Source of the DNA: Neobacillus nitrireducens
Lineage (GTDB): Bacteria > Bacillota > Bacilli > Bacillales > Cytobacillaceae
NCBI RefSeq assembly: GCF_030915405.1
Contig: NZ_CP133262.1
Coordinates: 1,984,001 to 2,048,000, forward strand
Length of the DNA: 64,000 nt
Direction of reading: 5' to 3'
Position 1 is the first letter of the stretch, and each line of letters begins with the position of its first letter. Both the position numbers and the translations under genes were made by a program. The notes beneath the pieces are model-generated. The model had not been told where the DNA came from. It worked only from the letters and a program-made list of their open reading frames with translations, and did not search any database. Shown in pieces: positions 1 through 8,377 of this stretch.

Positions 1-917
1 TTATCCATAAAATTAGCTCTTAAAAAGGATTTCTGACCATTATCACCATCTGAATAAAGTTCGCGGAAAGACTGATCTGTTCCTGCAAATGTTTTTCTCA
101 ACTTTTCACTGTATGAGTAATTAACTATGCTGTCTATTCCGGCACCTTCATACTTTTTCAAATCAGTTGAATTATTTTTTGACATTACTCCCATTAGAAA
201 GAAGTTCTTCTTTTCTTGCTTAACTTCATTTGAAAAATCATTCCAAAAACTTATGGGAACATAATTTACTTCTGGTAGACTCATCCCATCTATATCTGTT
301 TTATCAATCCACCATTTTGCTGCATCGATTAAATATTTTTTAACTTCCGGGTTGTCCTGATTCAAGTCAGGTAATCCTTCAATCCAGCCCTTTTCAAGTA
401 CTGCCTGATTTTCATTTGTACCTGGGATAGACTGTTTTTTATGGAACCAGTTCTTCTTGATAGGATCACTTAACCACGGATGGTCTGCCGCTACATTATT
501 CGTAACAAAATCAATCATTACCTTCAACTTGCGGTTATGTGCTTCTTTAACTAATGTTTGAAAAGACTTCAAAGTTCCAAAATGCTCATCCACTTTGTAA
601 AAATCATTCACCCAAAAGCCATGGTACCCATTTTTCGTATTGTCAAAAATGGGTGTTAAGCGAATTGCGGTGAATCCCATTTCATGTATGTAATCCAATT
701 TATCAATAATACCTTTAATATCCCCGCCGTTATATGCTAATGGATCTTTTGCGTTTACATCCATGTCATTATTTCTATCTCCATTGTTGAAACGATCGAC
801 CATGATAGAATAAACGGATTCATCCTGCCACAAGCGGTCTTCCTTTTCAACCGCAGCATGGGCAGGAAGCGATGAATGAAGTAATAACAGAATTAAAATG
901 AGTGAAATTTTTTTCAT
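1..917 (-). CDS. secreted alpha-amylase-like (GH13 fold) protein, catalytic residues missing, C-terminus beyond window
   Basis: Partial gene: about 305 residues from the start, the rest lying left of position 1. It begins with a signal peptide (MKK, a Leu/Ile-rich core, then PAHAA). The sequence follows the GH13 alpha-amylase order: YSIMVDRFNNGD calcium-binding stretch, the Asn-His-type region I, region II near residue 211, region III near 243. However, region I reads DFVTNN (residues 136-141, usual His is Asn). Region II reads DGMSLPEV (210-217), so the conserved Arg and nucleophile Asp are Ser213 and Pro215. Region III reads FFLMGVMS, with Val244 where the Glu acid/base belongs. The fold seems kept while the active site is lost, so I infer a non-enzymatic glycan-binding or structural role. 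An SD-like GGAGGGAT lies upstream of the ATG. Confidence 0.85.
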   Translation of the reverse strand, partial: MKKISLILILLLLHSSLPAHAAVEKEDRLWQDESVYSIMVDRFNNGDRNNDMDVNAKDPLAYNGGDIKGIIDKLDYIHEMGFTAIRLTPIFDNTKNGYHGFWVNDFYKVDEHFGTLKSFQTLVKEAHNRKLKVMIDFVTNNVAADHPWLSDPIKKNWFHKKQSIPGTNENQAVLEKGWIEGLPDLNQDNPEVKKYLIDAAKWWIDKTDIDGMSLPEVNYVPISFWNDFSNEVKQEKKNFFLMGVMSKNNSTDLKKYEGAGIDSIVNYSYSEKLRKTFAGTDQSFRELYSDGDNGQKSFLRANFMD

Positions 918-1033
918 ATAGTTATATCCCTCCTCTAAAAAAGAGAAGAGGATATCCCCTTCCCTACACCCATTTTAATCTAATCAAGTTTTTATTCCAA
1001 ATATTAAATTCTTGGATGTAACAATATTTATTC

Positions 1034-2881
1034 TTAATTCACTATGTTAATATTGTAATCCTTAAACCATGTGTGCAGTTGCACAAGATAGGCCAATAAC
1101 TGTGGTCCTGTCATCAATTGGCCAAACCAAGGTTCCTGAAAGGAATTTCCACCCGATTTGACGATACTCTCAAGCTGTTCTTTATTAAAAAATTCATGCA
1201 AGGCTGAGGATTTATCTTTTAATATATTTTCCACCAGCTTTTGAACTGCAATGGTATAGGCAGGATTATGTGTCTTGGGATAAGGGCTTTTTTTCCGGTA
1301 CAAGACTTCCTCAGGTAAAATACCTTCAAAGGCTTTTCTAAGAATACCTTTTTCCCTGCCGCGATACATTTTCATTTCCCATGGGATATTCCATACATAT
1401 TCGACAAGGCGATGATCAGCAAAGGGAACTCTAACTTCTAAACTTGCACCCATGCTCATTCGGTCTTTTCGGTCAAGTAATGTTGTCATAAAGCTAATCA
1501 TATTAATATAAAATAATTCTCTCCGTTTTGCTTCTTCTTGACTTTCACCTTCTAACTTAGGGGTTTCAGCAATCGCTTGATAATACCTATCCATCACGTA
1601 ATCATTTAATTTTAGTTTTTCCTGCCAATGAGATTTCAACAAATTATGTCGTTCTGATATGGAGCGCATCCATGGAAACCCAGGCCGCTCTAAGTCTTGT
1701 TTGCGGTGGAACCATGGGTAACCCCCGAAAATTTCATCAGCACATTCCCCAGAAAGACTGACAACAAAGTCCTGCTTGATTTCTTTACAAAACCAAAGTA
1801 ACGATGAATCCACATCTGCCATTCCTGGAAGGTCTCTTACATGAGTAGCCTCCACCAAATCATTGACCAATTGCTTTTGAGTAATAATTTTGTTATGGTG
1901 CTTTGTATTAAATTTATCGGTTATCATTTGAATAAATTTTCCATCCGCATCTGGTTGAAATTCATTGGATGAAAAGTATTTGTCATTGCCTTCATAATCA
2001 ATAGAATAAGTGTGTAACTGCCCCTTATTTTGGTCCTTGAATCCTTTGGCGGCAATCGCTGTAATGATGCTCGAATCCAGCCCTCCAGACAAAAAGGTAC
2101 TTAGGGGCACATCTGAAACAAGCTGTCTTGTTACCGCGTCTGTGACTAAATAACGGACCTTTTCAGCTGTTTCCTCCACGTTATCCTTATGTTCTTCACT
2201 TTTCACATTCCAATAGCGCCAAATTTTCAAACCATTCTTTGAAAATGTTAAAGCATGCGCAGGTCTTAACTCATTAATTCCTTTAAACACCCCAGAACCA
2301 GGCGATCTAGAAGGACCAATTCCAAAAATTTCTGCAAGACCTTCTTGATTAATTTCCGTCTTTACCTCAGGATGGGCTAAAATAGCCTTGATTTCAGATG
2401 CAAATAAAAGGCCTTTTTCGTGTTCTCTAAAAAATAATGGTTTTACCCCTAAGCGGTCACGTCCAATAAAAAGTTGTTCCTTCTTACTATCCCAGATGGC
2501 AAAGGCATAAATCCCATTCAGATAATTTACGCACTCTTCCGCCCATTCTATATAGGCAGTTAATAGAACCTCTGTATCAGAATGACCTTTAAATGAATAT
2601 CCTTTAGTATGGAGAACTTTGCGGATATCTTCGGTGTTATATAATTCCCCATTGTAACAAATGGTGTAATGGAAACCGTCTTTTTGTTTAGACATTGGCT
2701 GCCTTCCCCCTTCAGGGTCGACAACAATAAGTCTCTTATGGCCAAAAGCCACATGTGTCTCAGACCAGATGTTGGTTTCATCAGGGCCTCTTTTTGCTAA
2801 TGAATTAGTCATTTTTGTAAGTGTACCCGCTTCGTTCTTAATTGGTTTATTAAAATTAATCCAGCCTGTAATACCACACAT
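1034..2881 (-). CDS. asnO: asparagine synthetase (glutamine-hydrolysing), AsnO type
   Basis: Class II asparagine synthetase of 615 residues, converting aspartate, glutamine and ATP to asparagine. Cys2 of MCGITGW is the N-terminal glutaminase nucleophile. The glutaminase domain fills about residues 2-210 (RGPDE, NGELYN and SDTEVLL motifs) and the ATP-pyrophosphatase domain about 240-600, with the SGGLDSS loop and SGECADEIFGGYP. Length (614 in B. subtilis) and local wording match AsnO rather than AsnB or AsnH; asnO is known there as sporulation-linked. yisN lies just beyond it on the other strand, as in B. subtilis. The upstream region holds a weak SD and no recognised operator. Confidence 0.93.
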   Translation of the reverse strand: MCGITGWINFNKPIKNEAGTLTKMTNSLAKRGPDETNIWSETHVAFGHKRLIVVDPEGGRQPMSKQKDGFHYTICYNGELYNTEDIRKVLHTKGYSFKGHSDTEVLLTAYIEWAEECVNYLNGIYAFAIWDSKKEQLFIGRDRLGVKPLFFREHEKGLLFASEIKAILAHPEVKTEINQEGLAEIFGIGPSRSPGSGVFKGINELRPAHALTFSKNGLKIWRYWNVKSEEHKDNVEETAEKVRYLVTDAVTRQLVSDVPLSTFLSGGLDSSIITAIAAKGFKDQNKGQLHTYSIDYEGNDKYFSSNEFQPDADGKFIQMITDKFNTKHHNKIITQKQLVNDLVEATHVRDLPGMADVDSSLLWFCKEIKQDFVVSLSGECADEIFGGYPWFHRKQDLERPGFPWMRSISERHNLLKSHWQEKLKLNDYVMDRYYQAIAETPKLEGESQEEAKRRELFYINMISFMTTLLDRKDRMSMGASLEVRVPFADHRLVEYVWNIPWEMKMYRGREKGILRKAFEGILPEEVLYRKKSPYPKTHNPAYTIAVQKLVENILKDKSSALHEFFNKEQLESIVKSGGNSFQEPWFGQLMTGPQLLAYLVQLHTWFKDYNINIVN

Positions 2882-3103
2882 TTCCTATCTCACTCCTCAT
2901 TAACAGAACTACTGTACATGAATTCATGTTTTTATAGTATTCAGCCCATGGGAAATGGTTAATTGTCCGAAGAGAAATGCGGATGGGCATGTGGCAAGCA
3001 AACAGTTTATTTGATTTAAAAAGATAATACTTTATCTTTCAGTTATAAAATTTCATGAAGATGTCTAAAAAGAATATGACAGCATCTGGTACGGAGGGTA
3101 GAA

Positions 3104-3667
3104 ATGAGTCGACAACAACGAATGAGACTTTACGATATACAGGAAAGAGCCTACACGGAAGGAACAGTTGAACAAATTAATGATCAGTGGATTTTCTTTG
3201 ATGAGGAAACAGAAGAAGCGGAAATGTTAGATGATTACCTTCAGCAAGAAATAGAAGTCTTCAGAATGAATCGTTGGAAGAAAGGTAAATTGTATGAAAC
3301 AGGAAAAGTACGAATTGGAAACGATGCCACTATGCTCCGCAATCATGATTTAGTTAGGATTAGGAAGCATTTAGTGTATTCACTTGAAAGGCTTTTAGAT
3401 GGAATCAATGATGATGCCTTTTTTCAATTTGTTACTACTTTAAACTCGTTAAACTTTTCCATTTACGATTGCATCTATTGTTATAACCATTTATCCTTCT
3501 TATCGGATGAGAACCGCAAGGATGGAGTCAATTTTCTAGTATTCGATAATCAGGAGCAAATCTGTAATGTCCAACACCACTTTTGTTACTTTGAAAAAGT
3601 GAATGACCGATTTGAATTTACATTAAATACAGGAAAACGACTAGTAATTGAAAAAATGATTTCATAA
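3104..3667 (+). CDS. yisN: YisN-like conserved protein of unknown function (probably DUF2777)
   Basis: A soluble 187-residue protein with no signal peptide or membrane segment. It is rich in charged residues and has a Cys/His-bearing stretch (YDCIYCYNHL, then CNVQHHFCYF) in the second half that could bind metal, though this is only suggestive. The start follows a good SD (GGAGGG, 6 bases upstream). Assignment to YisN rests on its place between asnO and the yisL/gerP block, its length and its general resemblance to a Bacillus-only family; no function is known to me. It ends at a long palindrome shared with the convergent moeB-like gene. Confidence 0.75.
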   Translation: MSRQQRMRLYDIQERAYTEGTVEQINDQWIFFDEETEEAEMLDDYLQQEIEVFRMNRWKKGKLYETGKVRIGNDATMLRNHDLVRIRKHLVYSLERLLDGINDDAFFQFVTTLNSLNFSIYDCIYCYNHLSFLSDENRKDGVNFLVFDNQEQICNVQHHFCYFEKVNDRFEFTLNTGKRLVIEKMIS

Positions 3668-3677
3668 AACGCAAACA

Positions 3678-3728
3678 GGGTGTCAGGCACCATGTGAAAA
3701 TTTCACATGGTGCCTGACACCCATTTTT
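3678..3728. terminator. 45-bp perfect palindrome acting as bidirectional terminator
   Basis: Two 22-base arms (3678-3699 and 3701-3722) are exact inverse complements around a single central base, followed by a T tract. It sits between two convergent genes (yisN and the MoeB-like gene), so it probably ends both transcripts. The arms contain GTGTCAGGCACC, itself nearly self-complementary, a word I recall as recurrent in intergenic regions of related genomes. Confidence 0.8.
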
Positions 3729-3738
3729 TACGGACAAT

Positions 3739-4767
3739 TTAGTTCCCGATATACTTTGAATAAAGCATTTTAGCTTTGACCACATCATTTGTTCCATGAA
3801 CCAATACACGTGCATCTCTAAACACGACAATTGAAATTTCTTCGTCAGGAGCAAAACGGAGTAAGAAGTCATTTCCCGAAACATTACCACTTTTCTTGAG
3901 CCGCATTGCTAGATTTTTTACATCTAGGTCACGCTTATTTCTTGGATTAATTTGGACTGTATTTCGCCCACAAAGTGTCGTATAGACTACTTGGAGTTCA
4001 GACGACCGATTTAAAAAATCAAATTGATGGTTCACACATGTTGGACAATTAGGATTTCTTCCCTCAGAAATATCCATTTGCATGGAGGTATAATCCCATA
4101 TATCAATTTGCTCTAAATTAGGTGTAGTTTTCTCACCCATTAATATTTTCATTGTTTCCATTGCTTGAAAGGAACCGATAATATCCGTTAATGGGGACAA
4201 TACACCAACTGTATCGCAGGTTTCCCCAGTCGCAGTCGGGACATGCGGAAAGAGGCATCTGTAACAGGGGGTGATTCCGGGTATAATCGAGGCAAACATG
4301 CCTCTTGAACTTACCGCAGCCCCGTGAATCCAAGGAATTCCGTACTTTACAGCCACATCATTGATTAAAAAACGTGTGTTAAAATTATCGGTGCCATCAA
4401 CGATACAATCAAATTCTGTTAATAATTCTTCGGCATTATCTAGATTTAAATCGGCAATTACCGCATCAACAATAACCGTCGAATTAATTTTATTTAATCT
4501 ATTTTGTGCGGCAATTACCTTTGGAAACTGTAATCTTGCATCCTCTTCATCAAAAAGTGTCTGCCGCTGCAAATTAGATAGTTCAACTAAATCCCTATCA
4601 ATTAGCCTTATATAGCCAACTCCGGAACGAACCAGGTGATTTGCAATTACTGTACCAAGCGCACCGACGCCGACAATTGCTACTTTACTATTTTGCAATT
4701 TTATTTGTCCGGTCTCCCCTACCTGTTGAAAAAGAATCTGTCTTGAATAACGTTCTAAATCACTCAT
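3739..4767 (-). CDS. moeB: MoeB/ThiF/HesA-family adenylyltransferase (E1-like)
   Basis: A 342-residue E1-like enzyme that would adenylate the C-terminal glycine of a MoaD- or ThiS-type sulfur carrier. The Rossmann nucleotide loop GVGALG is at 33-38, followed by the RDLVELSNLQRQ helix and DGTDNFNTR typical of the family. Zinc cysteines are in CYRC (about 165-170) and CPTC, and TGETCDTVGVLSP carries the conserved cysteine. Roughly 90 residues follow the E1 core, as in longer MoeB/ThiF proteins. It is divergent from the aldehyde:ferredoxin oxidoreductase gene and near a MoaD-like gene, so activation of the carrier for tungsto/molybdopterin synthesis is likelier than thiamine synthesis. This partner choice is inference. 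Confidence 0.85.
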   Translation of the reverse strand: MSDLERYSRQILFQQVGETGQIKLQNSKVAIVGVGALGTVIANHLVRSGVGYIRLIDRDLVELSNLQRQTLFDEEDARLQFPKVIAAQNRLNKINSTVIVDAVIADLNLDNAEELLTEFDCIVDGTDNFNTRFLINDVAVKYGIPWIHGAAVSSRGMFASIIPGITPCYRCLFPHVPTATGETCDTVGVLSPLTDIIGSFQAMETMKILMGEKTTPNLEQIDIWDYTSMQMDISEGRNPNCPTCVNHQFDFLNRSSELQVVYTTLCGRNTVQINPRNKRDLDVKNLAMRLKKSGNVSGNDFLLRFAPDEEISIVVFRDARVLVHGTNDVVKAKMLYSKYIGN

Positions 4768-4939
4768 GATCCACCACTTTCCTAAGTTAAACTAGAATTT
4801 TACTCCTCAAACGGAAAATTTATATTACTTTTATCTTACCAAATTATTTCCGATTGTCTTTTAGAAATAAATAATTTAATTTTAAAAATAATTGAAAAAG
4901 TATATAATAAATAATGAGGTAAAGTATAAATTTGGGAGG

Positions 4940-4975
4940 AATCTCTTATATCAATAGCTAATATTATAAGAGATT
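4940..4975 (+). promoter_or_regulatory. 11-bp perfect inverted repeat in the AOR leader
   Basis: AATCTCTTATA (4940-4950) and its exact complement (4965-4975) flank a 14-base loop, 40 bases before the oxidoreductase start. A strong SD-like GGGAGGA (4934-4940) abuts the left arm but has no start codon at a usable distance. It could be an operator or an RNA hairpin controlling expression. No known regulator motif was recognised. Confidence 0.5.
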
Positions 4976-5014
4976 AGTATATATTTTTTTCATATGAGAA
5001 AGTGGGGGAAAACT

Positions 5015-6847
5015 TTGAATTTAGGCGGATTTAAAAACAAGGAAGTATTAGTCGACTTAACAAATGGTGTTGTTGATTACAGAGGAATCAATGAAGAGGA
5101 TGCAGTTAAGTACATAGGCGGTCGTGGGCTGGGCGTTAAGTATGTATTAGATAACGGTCCTGAAGTCGAGCCATTATCTGCAGAAAACATTCTATGTATT
5201 ATGACAGGGCCAGTCACGGGATCACGTTCTTCAATGAGTGGACGCCTTTGTGTTGTTACCAAATCACCGCTAACCGGCACGGTTACGGATTCCCACATCG
5301 GTGGCTGGACGGCTGCTCGTCTCAAGTGGGCAGGCGTGGATAATATTATTTTTTCCGGAAAAAGTGACAAGCCTGTATACCTATTTATTGAAGATGGGAA
5401 AGCAGAGCTTCGTGACGCTTCAAACCTTTGGGGAACGAGCACACGAGCATTCATTAAAGCAATGAAAGACGAACATGGTGAAGAAGACCTAAGTGTCATG
5501 ACAATTGGTCAAGCGGGTGAGAATACCGTACGCTTTGCCGCATTTATTAATGAACATGATCGTGCTGCAGGCCGTGGCGGTACCGCTGCTGTTGCCGGCT
5601 ATAAAAAATTAAAAGCAATCGTAATCAAAGCTGCTCAAAAAGGCAATATGCCACAGCCAAAATTAGATACCGATTACAAAGATGCCAATAAAAAAGCGGT
5701 AAAAGCAATCCTTGATGGCGGCTTAACAGCACCTAATAAAGGCGGATTATCTGTCTATGGTACAAACGTTTTAACCAATTTAATCAATGAAGTGGGAGCG
5801 CTCCCAACCAAAAATTCCCAATTAACACACTGGGATGAAGCAGAGAAACACAGTGGCGAGTATTACAACACGAATTTACGTGTAGCTAATAACACCTGCC
5901 ATGCCTGCCCAGTTGGCTGTAAGATCGAAGTAGAGGTTAAGGATGGAAAATATAAAACACGTGTAGAAAGCATTGAATTCGAATCCGCTTGGTCACTAGG
6001 TTCCAACTGTCTGTTAAGTGACGCAAAAGCGATTTCCTATATGATCGACCGCTGTAATGAATATGGTCTTGATACAATTGAGCTTGGTCACTGCTTCTCT
6101 GTAACAATGGAGGCCTACGAAAAAGGAATTATTAATGAGGAACTAATCTGGGGCGATGCGGATTCCATGATTGACTTAACCAAGAAAATTGCTTTCCGTG
6201 AAGGATTTGGCGGCGTACTTGCAGAAGGACCAGCACGTGCCACTGCACTTTGGGGTGCACCTGAACTGTCCATGTCTGTTAAAGGTCAGTCAATCCCAGC
6301 CTATGACCCACGCGGCATTCAAGGAATTGGACTTGGTTATGCTACAAGTAACCGCGGTGCTTGTCACCTTCGTGGATACACTGTTGCCAGTGAAATTGCT
6401 GGGATTCCTGAACCTACTGACCGCTTAAAGCCAGAAGGTAAAGGTGAATTATTAAAAGTATTCCAAGATATGCTTGCATTTTCAGATTCTATGAATATTT
6501 GTAAGTTCTCCTCCTTCTCCGAAAACGCTGAGCATTATGCTGAGCAATATAGTGGGATGACTGGAATTCAATTAACAGCTGAGGATGTTATGAAGGCTGG
6601 GGAAAGAATTTATAATCTTGAACGTTATTACAATAATCTTGCCGGATTTAATAAACGCGAGGATGACTTCCTTCCAAAACGATTTACAGAAGAACCAGCG
6701 TCTGGAAACAGTGCAGGACATGTAAGCCATATGGATATTATGCTTGAAGAGTACTATCAAGTACGCGGTTGGAAAGATGGACTTGTAACAGATGAAAAAC
6801 TTCGTGAATTAGGGATTATTGACCCAGAAGTAAAACAAACTGTATAG
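5015..6847 (+). CDS. aldehyde:ferredoxin oxidoreductase (tungsten/molybdopterin enzyme)
   Basis: Member of the AOR family, which oxidises aldehydes to carboxylic acids with a bis-pterin tungsten (or molybdenum) cofactor and passes electrons to ferredoxin through one [4Fe-4S] cluster. The N-terminal domain has the GGRGLG and GPVTGSRSSMSGR pterin/phosphate loops and SHIGGW. The cluster cysteines are CHACPVGC (about 300-307 of the longer reading) plus the later NICKF cysteine. I start it at TTG 5015 (610 residues, MNLGGFKNK) because AGTGGGGGA lies 6 bases upstream. The in-frame ATG at 4994 has no SD. The carrier and activating-enzyme genes flank it on the other strand. Confidence 0.9.
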   Translation: MNLGGFKNKEVLVDLTNGVVDYRGINEEDAVKYIGGRGLGVKYVLDNGPEVEPLSAENILCIMTGPVTGSRSSMSGRLCVVTKSPLTGTVTDSHIGGWTAARLKWAGVDNIIFSGKSDKPVYLFIEDGKAELRDASNLWGTSTRAFIKAMKDEHGEEDLSVMTIGQAGENTVRFAAFINEHDRAAGRGGTAAVAGYKKLKAIVIKAAQKGNMPQPKLDTDYKDANKKAVKAILDGGLTAPNKGGLSVYGTNVLTNLINEVGALPTKNSQLTHWDEAEKHSGEYYNTNLRVANNTCHACPVGCKIEVEVKDGKYKTRVESIEFESAWSLGSNCLLSDAKAISYMIDRCNEYGLDTIELGHCFSVTMEAYEKGIINEELIWGDADSMIDLTKKIAFREGFGGVLAEGPARATALWGAPELSMSVKGQSIPAYDPRGIQGIGLGYATSNRGACHLRGYTVASEIAGIPEPTDRLKPEGKGELLKVFQDMLAFSDSMNICKFSSFSENAEHYAEQYSGMTGIQLTAEDVMKAGERIYNLERYYNNLAGFNKREDDFLPKRFTEEPASGNSAGHVSHMDIMLEEYYQVRGWKDGLVTDEKLRELGIIDPEVKQTV

Positions 6848-6858
6848 GAGAATATGAG

Positions 6859-6894
6859 AAAAGCTTCTGCAAAAAATATGCAGAAGCTTTTTTT
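6859..6894. terminator. bidirectional terminator between AOR and the GG-tail gene
   Basis: AAAAGCTTCTGCA and its exact complement (13-base arms) around a short A-rich loop, with T tracts on both strands. It separates convergent transcripts. Confidence 0.85.
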
Positions 6895-7165
6895 ACCCGC
6901 CAATTCTCGTTGTTTTATAACGGTAATTTCTTATTAACTCATTCAAAATAGATTCCTCGTTTGCACAAAAACGCACTTGGACGGTATTTACTTTAAAACT
7001 TGAGGTAAATGAAATTTCCTTTTCTGATAAAATTTGACCGCTCCAGCTTTCTGCTTCATAAACATAAGGGAATCTACCTGTTATTTGTTTCGCACCAAGT
7101 TCTTCAAAATACAAGCCCAGATGGTCAATCCTTATACCGCGAAACTCTAAATCTTTTTCTATCAT
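6893..7165 (-). CDS. small conserved protein with C-terminal Gly-Gly, linked to MoaD-like gene
   Basis: A 90-residue soluble protein of no family I recognise. The start chosen is the ATG one base after the stop of the upstream MoaD-like gene, indicating translational coupling; the longer reading frame would run inside that gene. The protein ends TTRIGG, a di-glycine tail like those of ubiquitin-like sulfur carriers, which is unexpected directly after another GG-tailed carrier. The coupling suggests a role in pterin-cofactor synthesis or in the oxidoreductase. It could be a second sulfur carrier, or a MoaE-like partner with a chance GG end; sequence alone does not decide. Confidence 0.75.
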   Translation of the reverse strand: MIEKDLEFRGIRIDHLGLYFEELGAKQITGRFPYVYEAESWSGQILSEKEISFTSSFKVNTVQVRFCANEESILNELIRNYRYKTTRIGG

Positions 7166-7166
7166 A

Positions 7167-7439
7167 TCAACCACCTGCAACTGGAGGAAAAAGCGCAAAT
7201 TGATCCTTTTCATCTACTTTTGTTTGAAGGTCATCAAGGTGAATGATATTTCTTCCATTGACATAGACATGAACAAATGGAAGCAGTTCCTTTTCAGTTG
7301 AGAAAATCTCATCTTTTAATGGAGGAAACATTTCAACCATTTTATCAAGCACATCGATTACTCGTTCACCATCAGGCTGAACATTTACCGTTACCCCACC
7401 ACATATTTGCCGGAGATTAGCAAACACTTTTACGAGCAT
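7167..7439 (-). CDS. MoaD/ThiS-family sulfur carrier
   Basis: A 90-residue ubiquitin-fold protein beginning MLVKVFANLR and ending FALFPPVAGG. The terminal Gly-Gly is the site of adenylation and thiocarboxylate formation in this family, and FALFPPVAGG is a classic MoaD ending. The start at 7439 is set by GAGGAGAGG a few bases upstream; an upstream in-frame ATG has no SD. It is likely activated by the MoeB-like enzyme at 3739-4767 to deliver sulfur to molybdopterin or tungstopterin for the oxidoreductase. It heads a two-gene unit with the GG-tail gene. Confidence 0.88.
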   Translation of the reverse strand: MLVKVFANLRQICGGVTVNVQPDGERVIDVLDKMVEMFPPLKDEIFSTEKELLPFVHVYVNGRNIIHLDDLQTKVDEKDQFALFPPVAGG

Positions 7440-7521
7440 ATGTATCCTCTCCTCTCTACCTAATTCAATATTAAAACCTAAAGTACAAGTTGTCACGATG
7501 TTTATCATTTCTTACCAAAAC

Positions 7522-7556
7522 AAAAAGGCTACCGATGTACTCGTGCAGCCTTTTTT
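7522..7556 (-). terminator. terminator of yisL
   Basis: GGCTGC/GTAGCC stem with a run of T residues on the minus strand just after the yisL stop. Confidence 0.7.
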
Positions 7557-7569
7557 AGTTAAGTTAATA

Positions 7570-7926
7570 TTATGGGTGTAAAAATGACATTGGCAGTCTT
7601 CCGCCTAGATATAAAACAAGAAACCATGCAATGGCAAACTGAATCCAAAATACAGAAGTTCTTCTGTTATTAGCCACACGACTAAGGATCATTTCAAATA
7701 ATCCGATTACCCACAAACCTACAACTGCTTTTAAAATATACCAAACATCAATTTTGTAAACCGAAAAAAGAAGACCTACACCAGTTGCAATGATAATCAA
7801 ATATAATACTCGTAAAATCATTTTGATGATTTTAGCACCTTTTTCTTTTCCACCTTTATGTAAGAAAAGGGCGACAACAAATAAGATTAGTGCTAAAAGC
7901 CACGCAGTAATATGTCCGTGAATCAA
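7570..7926 (-). CDS. yisL: YisL family membrane protein (UPF0344)
   Basis: A 118-residue protein with four hydrophobic segments (about residues 8-25, 37-54, 64-82, 92-112), predicted integral in the membrane. It begins MIHGHITAW, closely like B. subtilis YisL, and lies beside gerPA and near yisN as there. Function unknown. The SD GGAGG precedes the start. Confidence 0.9.
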   Translation of the reverse strand: MIHGHITAWLLALILFVVALFLHKGGKEKGAKIIKMILRVLYLIIIATGVGLLFSVYKIDVWYILKAVVGLWVIGLFEMILSRVANNRRTSVFWIQFAIAWFLVLYLGGRLPMSFLHP

Positions 7927-8137
7927 AATAGTTCCTCCTAAATGTATGTAATTTCATTTATTTCGAACCTATCATACCATAATCAACCTATAAACACGAA
8001 GAAAAGTAAGGCAAATATAGTAACAAACATGAAAATGTATGCTCACGTCAGCCTTCAATTTATTTGGGCAATTGAATCACATAACCATCGCCCATACATA
8101 GGATGTAGGAGATACTTTGAAAAAAAGGGTGTTGAAA

Positions 8138-8359
8138 ATGCCAGCGATTGTTGGAGTTGCACAGGTCATTACACTTGGAAGCAGTTCGGTTTTCCATATT
8201 GGTGATGTTTATAAAATTATGCCATTTTCTACTGCAAAAACCTTTTCAGGTGCTGGTTCCTTTAACACTGGGGAAAGCTTACAGCTCCATAATAATGTTA
8301 GTTCTACAAATACCAGTGATTCTGATGTTTACGACCAAGGGATTGCTCTTAATGCGTAA
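8138..8359 (+). CDS. gerPA: spore germination protein GerPA
   Basis: First gene of the gerP operon, 73 residues starting MPAIVG. GerP proteins are made late in the mother cell under sigma-K and sit in the spore coat, where they allow germinants to reach inner receptors. The SSVFHIGDVYKI and GAGSFNTG elements are the family signature and recur in GerPF. ATG 8138 is preferred over an upstream in-frame TTG because it follows AAGGGTG and gives the family's usual length. Six gerP genes follow in the usual A-F order on this strand. Confidence 0.94.
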   Translation: MPAIVGVAQVITLGSSSVFHIGDVYKIMPFSTAKTFSGAGSFNTGESLQLHNNVSSTNTSDSDVYDQGIALNA

Positions 8360-8377
8360 TGAATGGGTGATATTTAA

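Noticed and set aside
8040..8137. A sigma-K promoter (CATA-N3-TA) upstream of gerPA
   Set aside because: CATA-containing words occur near 8077-8100, but none matched both boxes with correct spacing, so I did not annotate one despite the expected regulation.
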